Source: Carnegiea gigantea (taxonomy: Eukaryota > Streptophyta > Magnoliopsida > Caryophyllales > Cactaceae). From it: a stretch of DNA of 64,000 bases. The stretch is from contig JAKOGI010000105.1 in the NCBI GenBank assembly GCA_029747015.1, positions 203,501-267,500 of the forward strand. Reading direction: 5' to 3'. Shown here in pieces: positions 1 through 11,639 of the stretch. Every line of letters begins with the position of its first letter. Position 1 is the first letter of the stretch. A program made the position numbers and the translations under genes. Under the pieces are notes generated by a model. It saw only the letters and a list, made by a program, of their open reading frames with translations. It ran no database searches and was not told where the DNA came from.

Positions 1-1976
1 ATGTGGAATCTGCCACTATAGAATCTGTTGCTACGTGAAAAATTAGACACTAGCCGGAATCTACGAACAAATCCCTAATATGGGCGCACGCAACTGTCTG
101 TCCCTTTAGATACTAGTTTACTCAAGTATGTTACCAAAATCAAACTCGGCGGCTTTATAACCTAAATGTACATATGATCTTTGGTATCAAACTAAGACCA
201 TTTCATATGGTGTCATCTACAAATCTTAATACTTCTTGTTTAGTAATTTTCACAACTCAATTAAAAACAATATTTGGGAGCCCATGAAAATAATCTTTCA
301 AGTAGGGCCTATTTCATTTTTACGAACGACACGTGCTAAATGAATATTATTAAACCTGGAAAAACTGATTTGAGACCCGAAACCTGAACCAAACGACCCG
401 GATCCATACCCGACCCAACATCTGAAATATGCTCACCCGAAAGTGGACCCGAAATCTAAATTGACCCAAACCGAACTATACCTGAGCCGAAATTTTCCAC
501 ATAATTACTTATTTTAGCATGACAAGCATATTTGACTAAAAATTGATTGACTAGAAATCGACCTGAATTGAACCATACCTGACCCAAATCAAAGCGACCC
601 AAAATGTCACTTAACCTAAACATGACCCGATCCAAACTTGACCCGAACCGAATGACCAATTTGCCAGGTCTAATTATTATAAGGTCATACCAAGTGTTCT
701 ATGAAATACTACTTGCTCAAGTGTTCCAACTTGGCTTTGTAGTCTTTTTTTGTATGTGGATGTTGTTATTATTGTGCCTGCACTATGTAAATCGTTTTTC
801 TCACAAAATCAAGTAACACCTCAATATTTAATTGATAACAATTCCTCACTTTTTATTTTCTTTAGCAAACTTGGGAATTCTGTTCTCAATTTTTTTTTTC
901 CAAGCGTAATATCACACCACGACCACATCAAGAGTACATAAATAACTTTATTACAATACTAAACTATATTTTCTTCACACACATTTAATTGGTTATCGAG
1001 AGTATGCTTTAACTATTTAACTCATCCAAAAAAAATTATGCCAAACCATGCTAACTCAATCAACTTCTAAAATATGTTCTAATATCACAACCCGCACAAG
1101 AATAAGCTACAAAAGTCATATGATAACATATAACTCAACAATACTTCATGTATTTTTCAACATTCCAAAATCATAAACTACATGTCTAGCAAGGTAAGCA
1201 AGTAATTTCATCATTCTATTTCATCAGTCACAACATCATGCCAAGTCTACTTTTCCCAACCATTAGCTCAAATATTTACTAATACTACCATTTATATAAG
1301 ATAACTTAGAGAACAACTTTAAAGAATATATTTCAACAATCATGACATATATCTTAGAAAGACATGACATGCATAACGTAAAATGTCACACTTAAGATAA
1401 ACTAACTATATAAAGAAGCACTCTAACTTTTGTAAATCAATAACATAATCATACATAATAATAAAATATTTTTTCTATAAAACTAATTTTTTTTATATAA
1501 GGTATTAAGAGAACCCGCACCTTAAAGTGGCTTCTTAATCTTCTTTTGGCCCCTTGATCCTTAGGAAAAATCCACAGCAAGTTGGATTAGCCCTACCTTG
1601 AGTAAAATTCCAACTCTAGCACTCTCCTCTTTCTCTCTCTAGTTCCTTACTTGATGAAGTGGTAAAAGTGAGAGAAAAAGGTGAAAACGAGGAATAGGTA
1701 GAGTAAGCAAAATAATTCTCATCCCCCTTTTTTGCTTACACTTAGCCGGCCACATCTCAATTTGTCTTCATCATGAGTTTATTTTGGGGGCATGTGTACT
1801 TGTTGCTTCTCTAAATGAGAAAAAGCAATAGGGTATGGGTGAAGTATAATAGGACGAAGGCTAAAACACGCCCTACTATTTGTTGTCCATACTCCCCTAA
1901 AAAAATATCTATGTTAGCTAATTAATAGGGTCCTTATTAAGCAAACTTGATTAGCAAATATTATTCTTGATCATCA
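1..1976 (-). repeat. 3' LTR of the chromovirus, truncated by the window start
   Basis: It aligns along its length with 8894-10576 and ends at the same motif (TTGATCATCA). On the minus strand the LTR begins TGATGATC. About 900 bp of this LTR must lie left of the window, because base 1 corresponds to 8894 in the other copy. The copy is longer than its partner over the aligned part, mostly because of the insertion at 353-672. No gene is present. Confidence 0.9.
353..672. mobile_element. 320-bp MITE-like insertion built of GACCCGAA-type repeats
   Basis: This segment is present in the left LTR and absent from the matching place in the right LTR (about 9230-9245), which gives a natural empty site. 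Its ends are inverted (AACCTGG and CCAGGTCTA) and it is flanked by a 7-bp direct repeat ATTATTA (346-352 and 673-679). The interior consists largely of degenerate GACCCGAA / GACCCAAA units with no coding capacity. The superfamily cannot be fixed; a 7-bp duplication is unusual and 8- or 9-bp readings with mismatches are possible. Confidence 0.75.
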
Positions 1977-1991
1977 CATTCTTCCCTCCTT
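1977..1991 (-). other. Polypurine tract next to the 3' LTR
   Basis: On the minus strand a purine run (AAGGAGGGAAG) lies immediately before the LTR start TGATGATC. This is where plus-strand DNA synthesis of an LTR retrotransposon is primed, and its position confirms the LTR boundary and the element's orientation. Confidence 0.75.
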
Positions 1992-1994
1992 AAA

Positions 1995-2290
1995 AGTAGT
2001 TCCATCCTCAAAACTTGCATACCCACCTAAAAAAGGTTAGGATACTTCTCCCATATCTCATGCTTTAGCTCCCATGTTGCCTCTGAGACATTGCGATGCT
2101 TCTATAGGACTTTGGCATAAGGAATTGTCTTCGTCCTTATTCGAGATTCCTATCATTCAAGTGTTCAAATCGGTTCTTTAGGAAAGCTAAGGTCACTTCT
2201 AATCTCTATCGATTTGTACTCAATGATTTGATCAGGATCTGGGATATACTTGCTTAGATTTAACACATGAAACACCTCATGTATTCTTGC
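1995..2290 (-). pseudogene. Chromodomain and C-terminus of chromovirus integrase (remnant)
   Basis: Minus-strand frames contain pieces typical of the chromovirus tail: a segment like 'pieIReDLSy' near 2200, then EATWELKHEIWEKYPNLF near 2040-2090 in another frame, then a tail resembling FEDGTTFKEG. In intact elements this module binds methylated histone tails and directs integration into heterochromatin. Several frameshifts and stops separate the pieces here, so it is non-functional. Identification rests on residue patterns remembered for the family. Confidence 0.75.
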
Positions 2291-3365
2291 AAAGAAGGAG
2301 AGAGTGCTACTCTATATGCTACGGGACCTATCCTCTCGATTATCTGAAATGGTCATATGTATTTGGGATTAAGTTTCCCTCTTTGGCCGAATCGAATACT
2401 CCCTTTAAGTGGGGAAACTTAATGAAGACATGGTCTTTTTCTTTGAATTCTAGGGATCCTCTCTTTAGGTCTGCATAGCTCTTTTCTCCATTGTGGACTG
2501 CTCGAGGTCTTCCTCTGATAATCTTGACCTTCTCTACCACTTCATCAGTCAACTCTACCTTTGCGATTCTTCTTTCCCCAACTTCGTCCCAGCAAAAAGG
2601 TGATCTATGACGCCATCCGTAGAGTGCCTTTGTGGTGCCATTCTAATGCTTGCTTGATAGCTATTATTATATGTGAATTCAATGAGCCGTAAGTAACGAT
2701 CCCAGCTTCCCTTGAACTCCAGAGCACATGCTCGTAACATATCCTCTATTATTTGGATGGTTCTCTCGATTTGTCCATCAGTTTGAGGATGGAAAGAAGT
2801 GCTAACATTGAGTCTTGTTCGCATGGCCTCTTGAAAGCCTCCCCAAAACATTGACGTGAACTTGGAATCATAGTCTCAGTCATACTCAATGGCGCTCCAT
2901 GAAGACGAAAAATTTATTAGATGTATAGCTTTGCTAAAAGGTAGAGATGATCTTGAGTACTAAAAAGTGAGCGGACTTAGTCAATCTATTAATGATTACA
3001 TGCATCGAGTCATGTAGTTTCACTATTCTTGGTAGACCAGTGATGAAGTCCACGCTTATATGTTCCCACTTCCATTCCGGAATCGGTAAAGGTTGGAGAA
3101 GTCCTCTTATTTCTTAGTGGTCAGCCATCACATGTTGGCATGCCAGGCATAAAGGCACAACTTTAGCCACATCTCTTTCCATTCACTCCACCAAAGATTT
3201 TCCTTAAGGTCATGATACATCTTAGTACCACCAGGGTGACCAGCATATACTGAGTGGTGTGCTTCACGATGCAAATCCTTTCTGGTTTCTTCCACATTAG
3301 GTACGCATAATCTCCCTCTGAACCTGAGAACACCATTAACTAACTCAAAATCTTTTATCATCTCC
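2291..3365 (-). pseudogene. Chromovirus integrase (remnant)
   Basis: The zinc-binding N-terminus is readable in the open stretch 3128-3361 (HREAHHSVYAGHPGGTKMYH, then W and a damaged CxxC). The catalytic core tail is in 2555-2851 (FHPQTDGQIERTIQIIEDML, YNNSYQASI), and the segment before the chromodomain is in 2340-2552. Part of the catalytic core between 2851 and 3128 is frameshifted. In intact elements integrase inserts the reverse-transcribed DNA. The pieces are collinear with the rest of the polyprotein but not in one frame. Confidence 0.88.
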
Positions 3366-4978
3366 TTCTCTACACCTTCCTTAATTTTACCAATTTCGGA
3401 TCTTGAAATTAGGTGCTTTTTATTTTCTCAACAAGTAAAGAGGTAATTTATATGATAGCTATCATGCTTGCCCTTGAAAGCAACACCACTTTGATCTCTA
3501 AGTCCTCTAACTCCTTCAATAACCTCTTATTCAAGGAAAGAAGGCATGCCATAGAGCCGATTGACTTTCAACTAAGGGTATCTACTAGCACGTTGGCCTT
3601 CCTAGGGTGGTAGTAAGTTTCTAAGTTGTAGTCTTTTATCAGTTCTAGCCAATGTCTTTTGCTTCATAATCAACTCCTTTTGAGTGAACAAGTATTTAGG
3701 ACTCTTAAGATCTGTGTAGATCTCACATTTGGTACCATAAAGATAGTGCCTCCATATTTTTAGTGCAAATACCATGGCGGCTCACTATAAATTATGTGTC
3801 AGATAGTTCTTCATACAGCTTGAGTTGTCGCAACCCATAGGTGATGACTCTTCCATTTCACATGAGCACACATCCAATCCCTTCTTAGATGTATCACTAT
3901 AAATGACGAACCTTTCACTACCATCAGGCATTGCTAGGAAAGGTTCAGTGACTAGTCTTGTTTTGAATTCCTGGAAACTCCTTTCACATTTGTCCGACCA
4001 TTCAAATTTAGTGCTTTTTTTGAATTAGTCTTATGATTGGCAAAGCAATCTTGGAGAAGCCTTCAACAAACCTTCCATAGTAGCCGACCATTCCTAAGAA
4101 GCTTCGCACCTCAGTGTCTTGGCCAGTTAACTATAACTTTTATTTTCATCGGGTTAATCGAAAAACCCTCCTTAGAAATTACCTAACCAAGAAAATTGAC
4201 CTTGTCGAGCCCAAATTTAAACTTTTTGAGTCTAGCATACAATTGATGCTCTTTAAGGCTCTCCAAGACAACTCTAAGATGCTTGCATGCTCCTTTTCAC
4301 TCGTTGAATAAATCAAGATGTCGTCAATGAAAATTACGATAAACTTGTCTAGGTATGGCCTAAAAACTCAATGCATGAGATCCATAAATACTGTGGGGGC
4401 ATTAGTGAGACCAAAGGGCAATATAAGGAATTCATAATGCCCATATAGGGTACTAAATGCTGTCTTGGGAACATCTTCTGGATTGATTTTCAGCTAGTTG
4501 TACCTGGTATTCAAGTTAATCTTACAAAAAAAGCATAACCTTAAATTTGGTCAAATAGATCCTCTATCCTTTGAAGAGGGTACTTGTTCTTGATTGTCAC
4601 CTTGTTAAGCTCCCGCTAATTGATTCATAGTTGAAGACTAGCATCCTTTTTCTTTACAAATAAAACTGGGGCTCCCCATGGTGAAGCATTTGGGCATATT
4701 TGCCTCTTGTGAAGCAACTTTTGGAGTTGTACCTTGAGTTCAGCCAACTCAACTGGTGTCATTCGATCTGGTGCTTTAGAGATCGGTGTACTCTCGGGTA
4801 TGAGATTGATTGCAAACTCTATCTCACGATCTGGTGGTAGTCCTAGGACTTCGACAAACACTTCTGGAAACTTACAAGTAACAGGGATTGCATCAAGTTT
4901 GGGCTCCTTGGGGTTAATTTGTTGGATTGAAAATAGGTAGCCTTGGCAACCTTCTCTTAGAAACCTGCACGTTAGCAT
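3366..4978 (-). pseudogene. Chromovirus reverse transcriptase / RNase H (remnant)
   Basis: The best part is an open stretch at 4625-4978 (117 codons) with the gypsy RT entry region: F-PEVF-EVLGLPPDREIEFAI, then SPWGAPVLFVKKKDASLQL. The rest of RT and RNase H continues towards 3366 in broken frames, and homology is recognisable only in pieces. This would be the polymerase and RNase H core that copies the element's RNA. It is interrupted by many stops, so inactive. Confidence 0.85.
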
Positions 4979-5086
4979 CGCGAAAATAATTGGAGTTAGC
5001 TTTCGTATTCCATTACCATGATAAACTAATTTTTCACAATCTAGCGGCTTGATGGAAACTTCCTTCTTATGGCAATCGATTAAGAC

Positions 5087-5300
5087 TCAATGCCTAGCAA
5101 ACCAGTCCATCCCTAGTATGACATTGAAGTCTTCTACTTCCAAACTAGTTGGATTAGCAGGAAACTTTCTTTTGTTAATTATGATCGGACAATCTTTAAG
5201 CATAACATCAGAGGTGATAGCTAGTTCGACTAGAGTAGAAGCACATAGCTCATAGTTCATTTCTACTGGTACGTATGACAATTAGGAAGCCACCTCAGGG
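5087..5300 (-). pseudogene. Retroviral-type aspartic protease (remnant)
   Basis: The open stretch 5087-5281 carries the C-terminal part of a gypsy protease with the conserved DFNVILGMDWFARH that precedes RT. The catalytic DSG triad is not visible in this frame; the upstream part is in other frames toward 5400. It would mature Gag-Pol in an intact element. Confidence 0.8.
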
Positions 5301-5429
5301 GTCACAAAAGAGGGAGTGGCTCGCGGGCCAAACAAGGCATGAACATAAACATTCTCTAACAACAATGTACCTGAAATCACTGTATTAGGGTCTTGCCCCT
5401 CTGCGGTCATAGCAAAAACCTAAGGTTCT

Positions 5430-6300
5430 TGTCCTATCCTCTATAGTTCGATCGCGGTCCCCTAGCTTGGGTCAAAGCTACTAATATTGATAGACAAGCT
5501 CCTGCTCTTCTCTGTGCTCTTTGAGTTGTTTGATAAATCTTACGGCGTTGGGTGATGATGGACCCCATCTCACCACACCCAAAACACGCGCCAGCAGGGA
5601 AGCTACATGTGCCATGGTGGTGCGTCTTACACTTGTGGCAATGGGCTTTGCTTTGACTCCCTTTGGCATTGTTGTTAAAAGGAAAAGGCTTCTTGTTAAG
5701 CACCCACCTTGCAAGTTTCCTACTCCCATCTTTCTCTTACCCTGTATCGGGCTTTACACTCAGCATCTACTTCTTTATTCGCTCTTTCTACCTTCAAAGC
5801 CCACTGATACATACCCTGAAAACTAATGAATGTGATAGCTGTAAACTTTTCCTTAATGCTATGGTTAAGCTCGTGCTTAAATATATTCATTCAGGCCTGT
5901 TCTATTGCCACTTGAGTTGGAGTGAATAGACTAAGTTCATTGAACTTAGCTGCACACTCCATGACCGACATGGTGTTTCCTTACTTAAGATGAAGCAACT
6001 CTTGTTCCTGTGCCCACGTCACATCATTAGGGTAATACTTTTGACGCAATAAGTCCTTGAACTACTGCTGCATCAGCTGAGGTTGTCCAACTTGAGGTTT
6101 GAAAGTAGCCCACCAAAAGTTTGCTTCCTTCTTGAATTAATGGGAAGTTAATCGTGCCCTAAATTATGATGGATATCCCATCACCTCAAACAAATCTTCA
6201 ATCTTACAAATCCAATCCTCATAAACTAGAGGATCAGGACCTCTCCCAAATTTACGTTGCTTTAGTTCCTAAACATTGCACAATACTTCCATGGCAGTTA
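5430..6300 (-). pseudogene. Gag with zinc knuckle (remnant)
   Basis: On the minus strand, from about 6300 to 5730, broken frames spell a Ty3/gypsy Gag (DPLVYEDWICKIEDLFEVMG, then FKKEANFWWATFK, then KYYPNDVTWAQEQELLHLK). A zinc-knuckle region follows (CHKCKTHHHGTC, CFGCGEMG). Gag packages the element RNA into cytoplasmic particles. Several stops and frameshifts. A long AT microsatellite lies just upstream at 6393-6494. Confidence 0.85.
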
Positions 6301-6389
6301 GTCATAGAAGTATGACCCGTGGGGGCATCTGTCATAATTAAGTCACTGTATTTAATTAGTAATTGTACGATATCATGCTCTCTCATTAG

Positions 6390-6392
<3 letters not shown>

Positions 6393-6482
<90 letters not shown>

Positions 6483-6494
6483 TGTATGTATATA
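6393..6494. repeat. (AT)n microsatellite with GTAT tail, upstream of gag
   Basis: About 75 bases of uninterrupted AT followed by TATG/TGTA units. The long apparent reading frames through it (IYIYIY repeats) are artefacts of the repeat. Confidence 0.97.
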
Positions 6495-6882
6495 CACACT
6501 TTGGGCATTACTAATCCTATTCCCAACTTAATGACGAAGGTCCCATTCCTAATATTTTCAAATAAGCACATATTGGATGATACTTACAAGCAGTCAAAAC
6601 CAATTGCACAACATAACAAGAAGCTAAAACACATTTCACTTCCTGCATTTCTTCCAAAATAATTATGGCTCATAAGCCAAGTGTTCATAGTAATGGATCA
6701 TATAGTTCATTTAAATTCTAGATACAAAATTTATAACTTCATGGTCACTAATTAGCCAAGAAGATGGTTCTAGGTACTTCCTACCTTTAACATTCTAATA
6801 GTTAGTGCATCTAGTTCCATTAGCATGGACAACACACATGGGATGATGATGATACCTGCTTATAAAATGACCCTATTAGGTG

Positions 6883-7497
6883 CTACACAAGATTAAGGAA
6901 GGGTATGTAGCTAATCGTTTTATCATCATCCCTAGGGTACTCTCTGAAGTCAGTATGAATCTTAGAGTCATTCATCTCGGGGTCATCATCAGAATCCCAC
7001 TCAGGCTCAAAGTCTCCCTTAAGGTCGTCCTCATCAAACCACTTAGGCTTCCAAGCAGTAAACTCTCGGAGCTCATCACCATTAAATTCCCTTTCCAAAT
7101 CATCATTTGTAGCCTCAAAATCAGAGATGTCATCTAAGGCATGAAACTCTATACTCGAATCTACAGGATTATACTCTGGATTAGTAAAGTCATTGTCGGA
7201 GGCACTAAAATTTGTGGTGGGGTTCTTATTAACATCTCCTCTAGCACCTTTGTTCTCCACCAAAGCTGGTAATAAGTACTCTGGTTGGTCTCGAGGAATA
7301 GTCATGGCCCTTTACCAAGCATCAGCCATGCACTTCAGCTTAGGGCCTAGATCATGTCCGTCTCTTTCTGTCATATGGTTAATAAAGGATCTTATGTGAT
7401 TCTTTCTCGGCTAAAGTGGTTCACATCATCATTAGGCTCTAAAAGCACACTATCTCCTATCAAGTCCTCTTCTACCCACTTCTTAGTTCGATATCCT
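6883..7497 (-). pseudogene. Extra acidic ORF between leader and gag of the chromovirus
   Basis: A 140-codon open stretch at 6883-7305 encodes a very acidic protein (many D and E, e.g. FNGDELREFTAWKPKWFDEDD). A compatible upstream part on the minus strand from 7497 (GYRTKKWVEEDLIGDSVLLE) is separated by one frameshift and stops. Reconstructed length would be about 200 residues, collinear with and upstream of gag. I recognise no domain. It could be a lineage-specific accessory ORF or a Gag N-terminal extension; either is inference. The sustained acidic composition suggests it was once coding. Confidence 0.5.
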
Positions 7498-7974
7498 TGA
7501 TGTATAAGTCATAATTGCCCCCAATCTGAGTTTACAGTCATATGCTCTACATGTATAAGGAACCGTACCAAGTCTAAGAAAGTACAAGGGCATCATTCCC
7601 CCTCACTTGGAAGCTTTGCCAAAAGCTGGTGACGAAGCTCCCACCATTTTCCACCAATAAGAAGAAGACTCAAGAATACTCAAACCTACTTAATGTAGGG
7701 AAGCTCGTGATGGTCTTGGACACTACACCGACATACGATTAACCAAAAGAACGTCGCATTCCACCATGCTTTCTTAAAATAAAGGAACTTGAAGGATTGA
7801 TTACTAAAACAACCTGGTTAGGCTGGCTTCATGCTATCATCTACAAAGAGTACGCTTAACAACAATTAGCTTACTCCAAACAATTATCACCCCCTTGTTT
7901 TTCACATGCAACCCTCACAGATTGTCACACACATTCAAGCATATGCATATTTTCATGAAACCATGCAAATCTAA
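7498..7974 (-). other. Untranslated leader of the chromovirus
   Basis: Between the primer binding site and the acidic ORF. I see no sustained reading frame, repeat or RNA gene here; its position is that of the 5' leader with the packaging signal in LTR retrotransposons. Confidence 0.5.
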
Positions 7975-7986
7975 GCTCTGACAACA
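7975..7986 (-). other. Primer binding site (tRNA-iMet type)
   Basis: The plus strand reads GCTCTGACAACA; the complement TGTTGTCAGAGC matches the usual plant initiator-Met site TGGTATCAGAGC at 10 of 12 positions. It lies five bases from the LTR edge at 7992, where a minus-strand element needs it. Confidence 0.75.
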
Positions 7987-7991
7987 CGAAA

Positions 7992-9306
7992 TGTAACATG
8001 CCTGTCCCATGGTAAGAGCATTACATCGCTAGAATCTTTTGAAAGGACTTTTAAGGCTAAATATAAGACAATTCTTCTTGAGTTGCGGATATTGTTTTTT
8101 AACAAAGAGCTTCATGCTCCATCCATGAAGTCTAAAAGAAGTAGACTTTAGGGCCTCACGACCATATACTACAATGGAGTCCTCATGATTCTCATCACAA
8201 GCAACATAACAAATTATGTGAGTTTTGTTGGGAGGCAACTAAGGCCAATTAAGGGTATCTATTACATGCAACAAAATGGTACAACTTGCCAATGTTACAT
8301 TACATTCTAATTACAAAAAGTCAATACATGCAAGTTACAAAAGGTACCTCTTTAAATACAAGCATCAGCCCCCAAAGAACACGTCATGCCACATATCTTA
8401 ATTTTATTGAGAATCTAAAAGGGAAATTTTAGGAGAGGTTAAGCAACCATAACTCAATGGGAGTTCTCGCCTCCCAAAATCAAAATAGTTTTTACACACA
8501 ATAAGTCACACTAATAATAGTCGTATTGATAGCGATATTATTATAGAGAAACAAATCTCTCAAATCATCGCAAACCTTTCTTCCTGAGCCAAATAATGCA
8601 CTATTAAAATCCTGAGGAACAACACAATTAGGCTCGAGGAGTTAGAAAGAAAAGAAATTTGCACATTTCCCATATAAATAGACTTTTTATCCCAATTCAA
8701 TTTCCTTTCGGGCTAGAGATTCACTAAGGGCACACTACTCACCAAAATTGGTTCTTGCACCAGTGTAAGTAAGATAGGAAATGGCCTCGGCTAAAAGACT
8801 ACCTGGCTGGGGGGACTAACGTCTAAGGGATATGGAACTTATACCCTCATCTTGGTGAAACACTACCATCTTTCTGAGTGAAAAACTGCCACTATGTGGA
8901 ACCTGCCACTGTGGAATCTGCTGCTAAGTGAAAAATTAGACACTAGTCGGAATCTACGGACAAATCTTGAATATGGGTTCACATAACTGTTTGTCCCTTT
9001 AGAAACTAGTTTACTCAAGTCTGTTACCAAAATCAAACTCAGCGGCTTTATAACCTAAATGTACATATGATCTTTGGTATCGAACTAGGACCATTTCATA
9101 TGATGTCAAATACAAATCTTAATAATTTTTGTTTAATAATTTTCATAACTCAATTAAAAGCGATATCTGGGAGCCCATGAAAATAATCTTGCAAGTAGTA
9201 CCCATTTTGTTTTTATGAACGACAAGTGCTAAAAAATTATTATAAGGTCATACCAAATATTATATAAAATACTACTTGCTCAAGTGTTCCAACTTGGCTT
9301 TGTAGT

Positions 9307-9350
<44 letters not shown>

Positions 9351-10576
9351 GATGTTGTTATTATTATACCTCTACTATATATAACTTTTTCCTCACAAAA
9401 TCAACTAACACCTCATTATTTAATTACTAATAGTTCTGACTTTTATTTTTCTTTAGCATGTGTGGGAATTCTATTTTGAGTTTTGTTTCCTAGTTTAATA
9501 TTACACTACTACCACATCATGAGTACATAAATAATTTTATCACAATACTAAACTATCCTTTTCTTTACACGTATTAAATTAATTTTCAAAAGTATACTTC
9601 AATTATTTAACTCATCCAAAAAAAATCATGTCATGCCACACTAACTCAATCGAATTCCAAAACATGTCCTAATATCACAACCCACAGTAGAATAAGTTAC
9701 AAAAGTCATATGATAACATGTAACTCAACAATACTCCGTGTATTTCTCAACATTGCAAAATCATAAATTACATGTCTAGTAAGGTAAGTAAGTAATTTCA
9801 TCATTCTAATTCATAAACCATAACATCATGCCAAGTCCACTTTTCATAACCATTAACTCAAATATTTACTAATACCACCTTTTATGCAAGATAACATAGA
9901 AAAAAAATTTAAAGAATATATCTCAACAATCATGACATCTACCTTAGTGCGACATGACATGCATAACTTAAAATGTCATAGTTAAAATAAACCAACCATA
10001 TAAAGAAACACTATAACTTTTGTCAATAACGTAATCATACATCACAATAAAATATTTTAACTCTAAAACTATTTTTTTTAATATAAGGGCTTAAGAGAAC
10101 CCACACTTTTAAGATAGCTTCTTAATCTTCTTTTAAACCCTTGATCCTTAGGCAAAATTGAAAGCAAGTAGGATTAGCCCTACCTTGAGTAAAATTCCCA
10201 ATCTAGCACTCTCCTCTTTCCCTCTCGAGTTCCTTACTTGGTAAAGTAGTAAAAGTGAGAGAAAAAGGTGGAAAAGAGGAGTAGTAAGAGTATGCATAAT
10301 AATTCTCATCCCCATTTTTGCTTACACTTAGTGGCCACATCTCAATCCTTCTTCATCATGAGTTTTTTTTTTTTGGGGGGTTGGGTGTATATGTATACTT
10401 GTTGCTTCTCTAAATGCAGAAAAGAAATAAGGCATGGGTGAAGTAGAATAGGTGGAAGACTAAAACATACCCTATTGTTTATTGCCCATACTCTCCTTAA
10501 AAACACATCTATATTAGCTAATTAGTAGGATTTTTATTAAGCAAACTTGATTAGCAAATATCATTCTTGATCATCA
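7992..10576 (-). repeat. 5' LTR of the chromovirus (2.6 kb, complete)
   Basis: It is bounded by TG at 7992 next to the primer binding site and CA at 10575-10576, where homology to the left LTR ends. The 2585-bp length is within the range for large chromovirus LTRs. It carries promoter and polyadenylation functions in an intact element; I could not place a convincing TATA box. The five bases after it, TAGTT, would be one half of the target duplication; the other half lies outside the window. Confidence 0.88.
9310..9350. repeat. (TG)20 microsatellite inside the 5' LTR
   Basis: About 20 perfect TG units. The same position in the other LTR (about 748-768) has only a short TTGTATGTGGATG stretch, so the array expanded after the two LTRs were made. 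Confidence 0.95.
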
Positions 10577-11370
10577 TAGTTAGAGAACAAAATTGAAGGA
10601 AAGCTTTCACTTTGGAGAGTTGAAGATTGGGACACCATTGGAGAATTACTATTTGCTGCTAAGTTTTCTCTCCTTCGGCATTTTTCTTGAACTCTTGTTT
10701 TAGATTATTGTTAATTTTGAACATGACTGAGTCGTTTGTTTAATTTGGGAACTTGTTAGCCAAAGTATTGATGTTGGATTATTAATCTTCATTGTTTATG
10801 CTTATTTTGTGTTGGAATGATTGAATTCTACCTTGTGATTGAAGTGTGTGAGTGAATTTTGGCCAAATTTGCTTGCTTATGTTAGATAGTTGAGTGAAGG
10901 ACTGAAAGGAGAAACTTGCTATTTGACTGACACATTAGGGCTTGATTTAGCAATACTTCAAATATATTTGCTTGTTAAGAGGGAACGTTAGCTAATCAAA
11001 AACCTACAACTTAGACCAAGGGCATTTGAAAGAATATTAATTGGACTAGTTTAGGCAATTTACGTTTATTTTGAAAGAAAAGGTTGAATTTTAGATCGAT
11101 TGCACTCCTTTCAATCATCCAATCTAAGTTAAGTGCATGATTTAATCCATTGATCCAACCCTTTACTAGGCAAAACAATTCCCTATATATCTTAATTCGA
11201 TTGAATTTTCCAGTTAGTTAATTTGTGTAATTTGAATCACCCATTGGAACTTGTTTGCTTAGCCTTTTATTATAGGTCAAAAATCAATAGCTTACATTTG
11301 GTCTCTGGCAGAACGATATTAAAACTAAACTACAACACCCGTGTGCTTGCGGTAGTGCCAACTATTTTTA
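10577..11370 (+). repeat. Remnant of another LTR (Ty3/gypsy-like U5 and leader)
   Basis: There is no reading frame, but a segment near 11300-11350 (ACAACACCCGTGTGCTTGCG) resembles the conserved end of R/U5 in Athila/Tat-group LTRs, and the preceding T-rich sequence (TTCTTGAACTCTTGTTTTAG) is also LTR-like. The chromovirus appears to have inserted into it. No partner LTR is visible. Confidence 0.4.
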
Positions 11371-11379
11371 TGTTGTAAG

Positions 11380-11632
11380 GCTAGCGCAGCTTCGTGCTTG
11401 CTAGGTATTTTGTTTGGTTAGTGGAGCCTTGAGATTACCGACATGTGTAAGATTAGCAGAGCTTCGTGCTTACTAGTTATTTTGTTTGGACAATGAGGCA
11501 CCGAGCTTGCTAACATTTGCAAGCCTAGTAGATCCTTGAGTTTGCTAGGAATTTCTATTTGTGGGTAGTCGCATCCTCTAATGGTTTTTGGAAGACCTAG
11601 TACAACTTTGTGCTGGCTAGCGTATCGATAGT
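11380..11632. repeat. Degenerate minisatellite, about 60-75 bp units, four copies
   Basis: The units share TGTAAG-CTAG-GCTTCGTGCTTGCTAG followed by ATTTTGTTTGG. Copies begin near 11376, 11445, 11516 and 11588. The last is the most diverged. Unit length varies because the linker between motifs varies. Confidence 0.75.
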
Positions 11633-11639
11633 CCAATAT

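Larger units (their letters stand above)
1..10576 (-). mobile_element. Ty3/gypsy chromovirus (Tekay-like) LTR retrotransposon, decayed
   Basis: Two copies of one long terminal repeat flank an interior read on the minus strand in the order leader, gag, protease, reverse transcriptase/RNase H, integrase, chromodomain. The left LTR is cut by the window edge. Plus-strand order of landmarks: 3' LTR to 1976, polypurine tract at 1977-1991, coding remnants 1995-7497, primer binding site at 7975-7986, 5' LTR 7992-10576. The chromodomain after integrase places it among chromoviruses; Tekay is my inference from the C-terminal motif and long LTRs. Every domain has stops or frameshifts, so it is non-autonomous. 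LTRs differ by indels and substitutions, so the insertion is not recent. Confidence 0.93.

Noticed and set aside
4734..4940. Plus-strand frames inside the chromovirus interior
   Set aside because: Shadows of the minus-strand reverse transcriptase.
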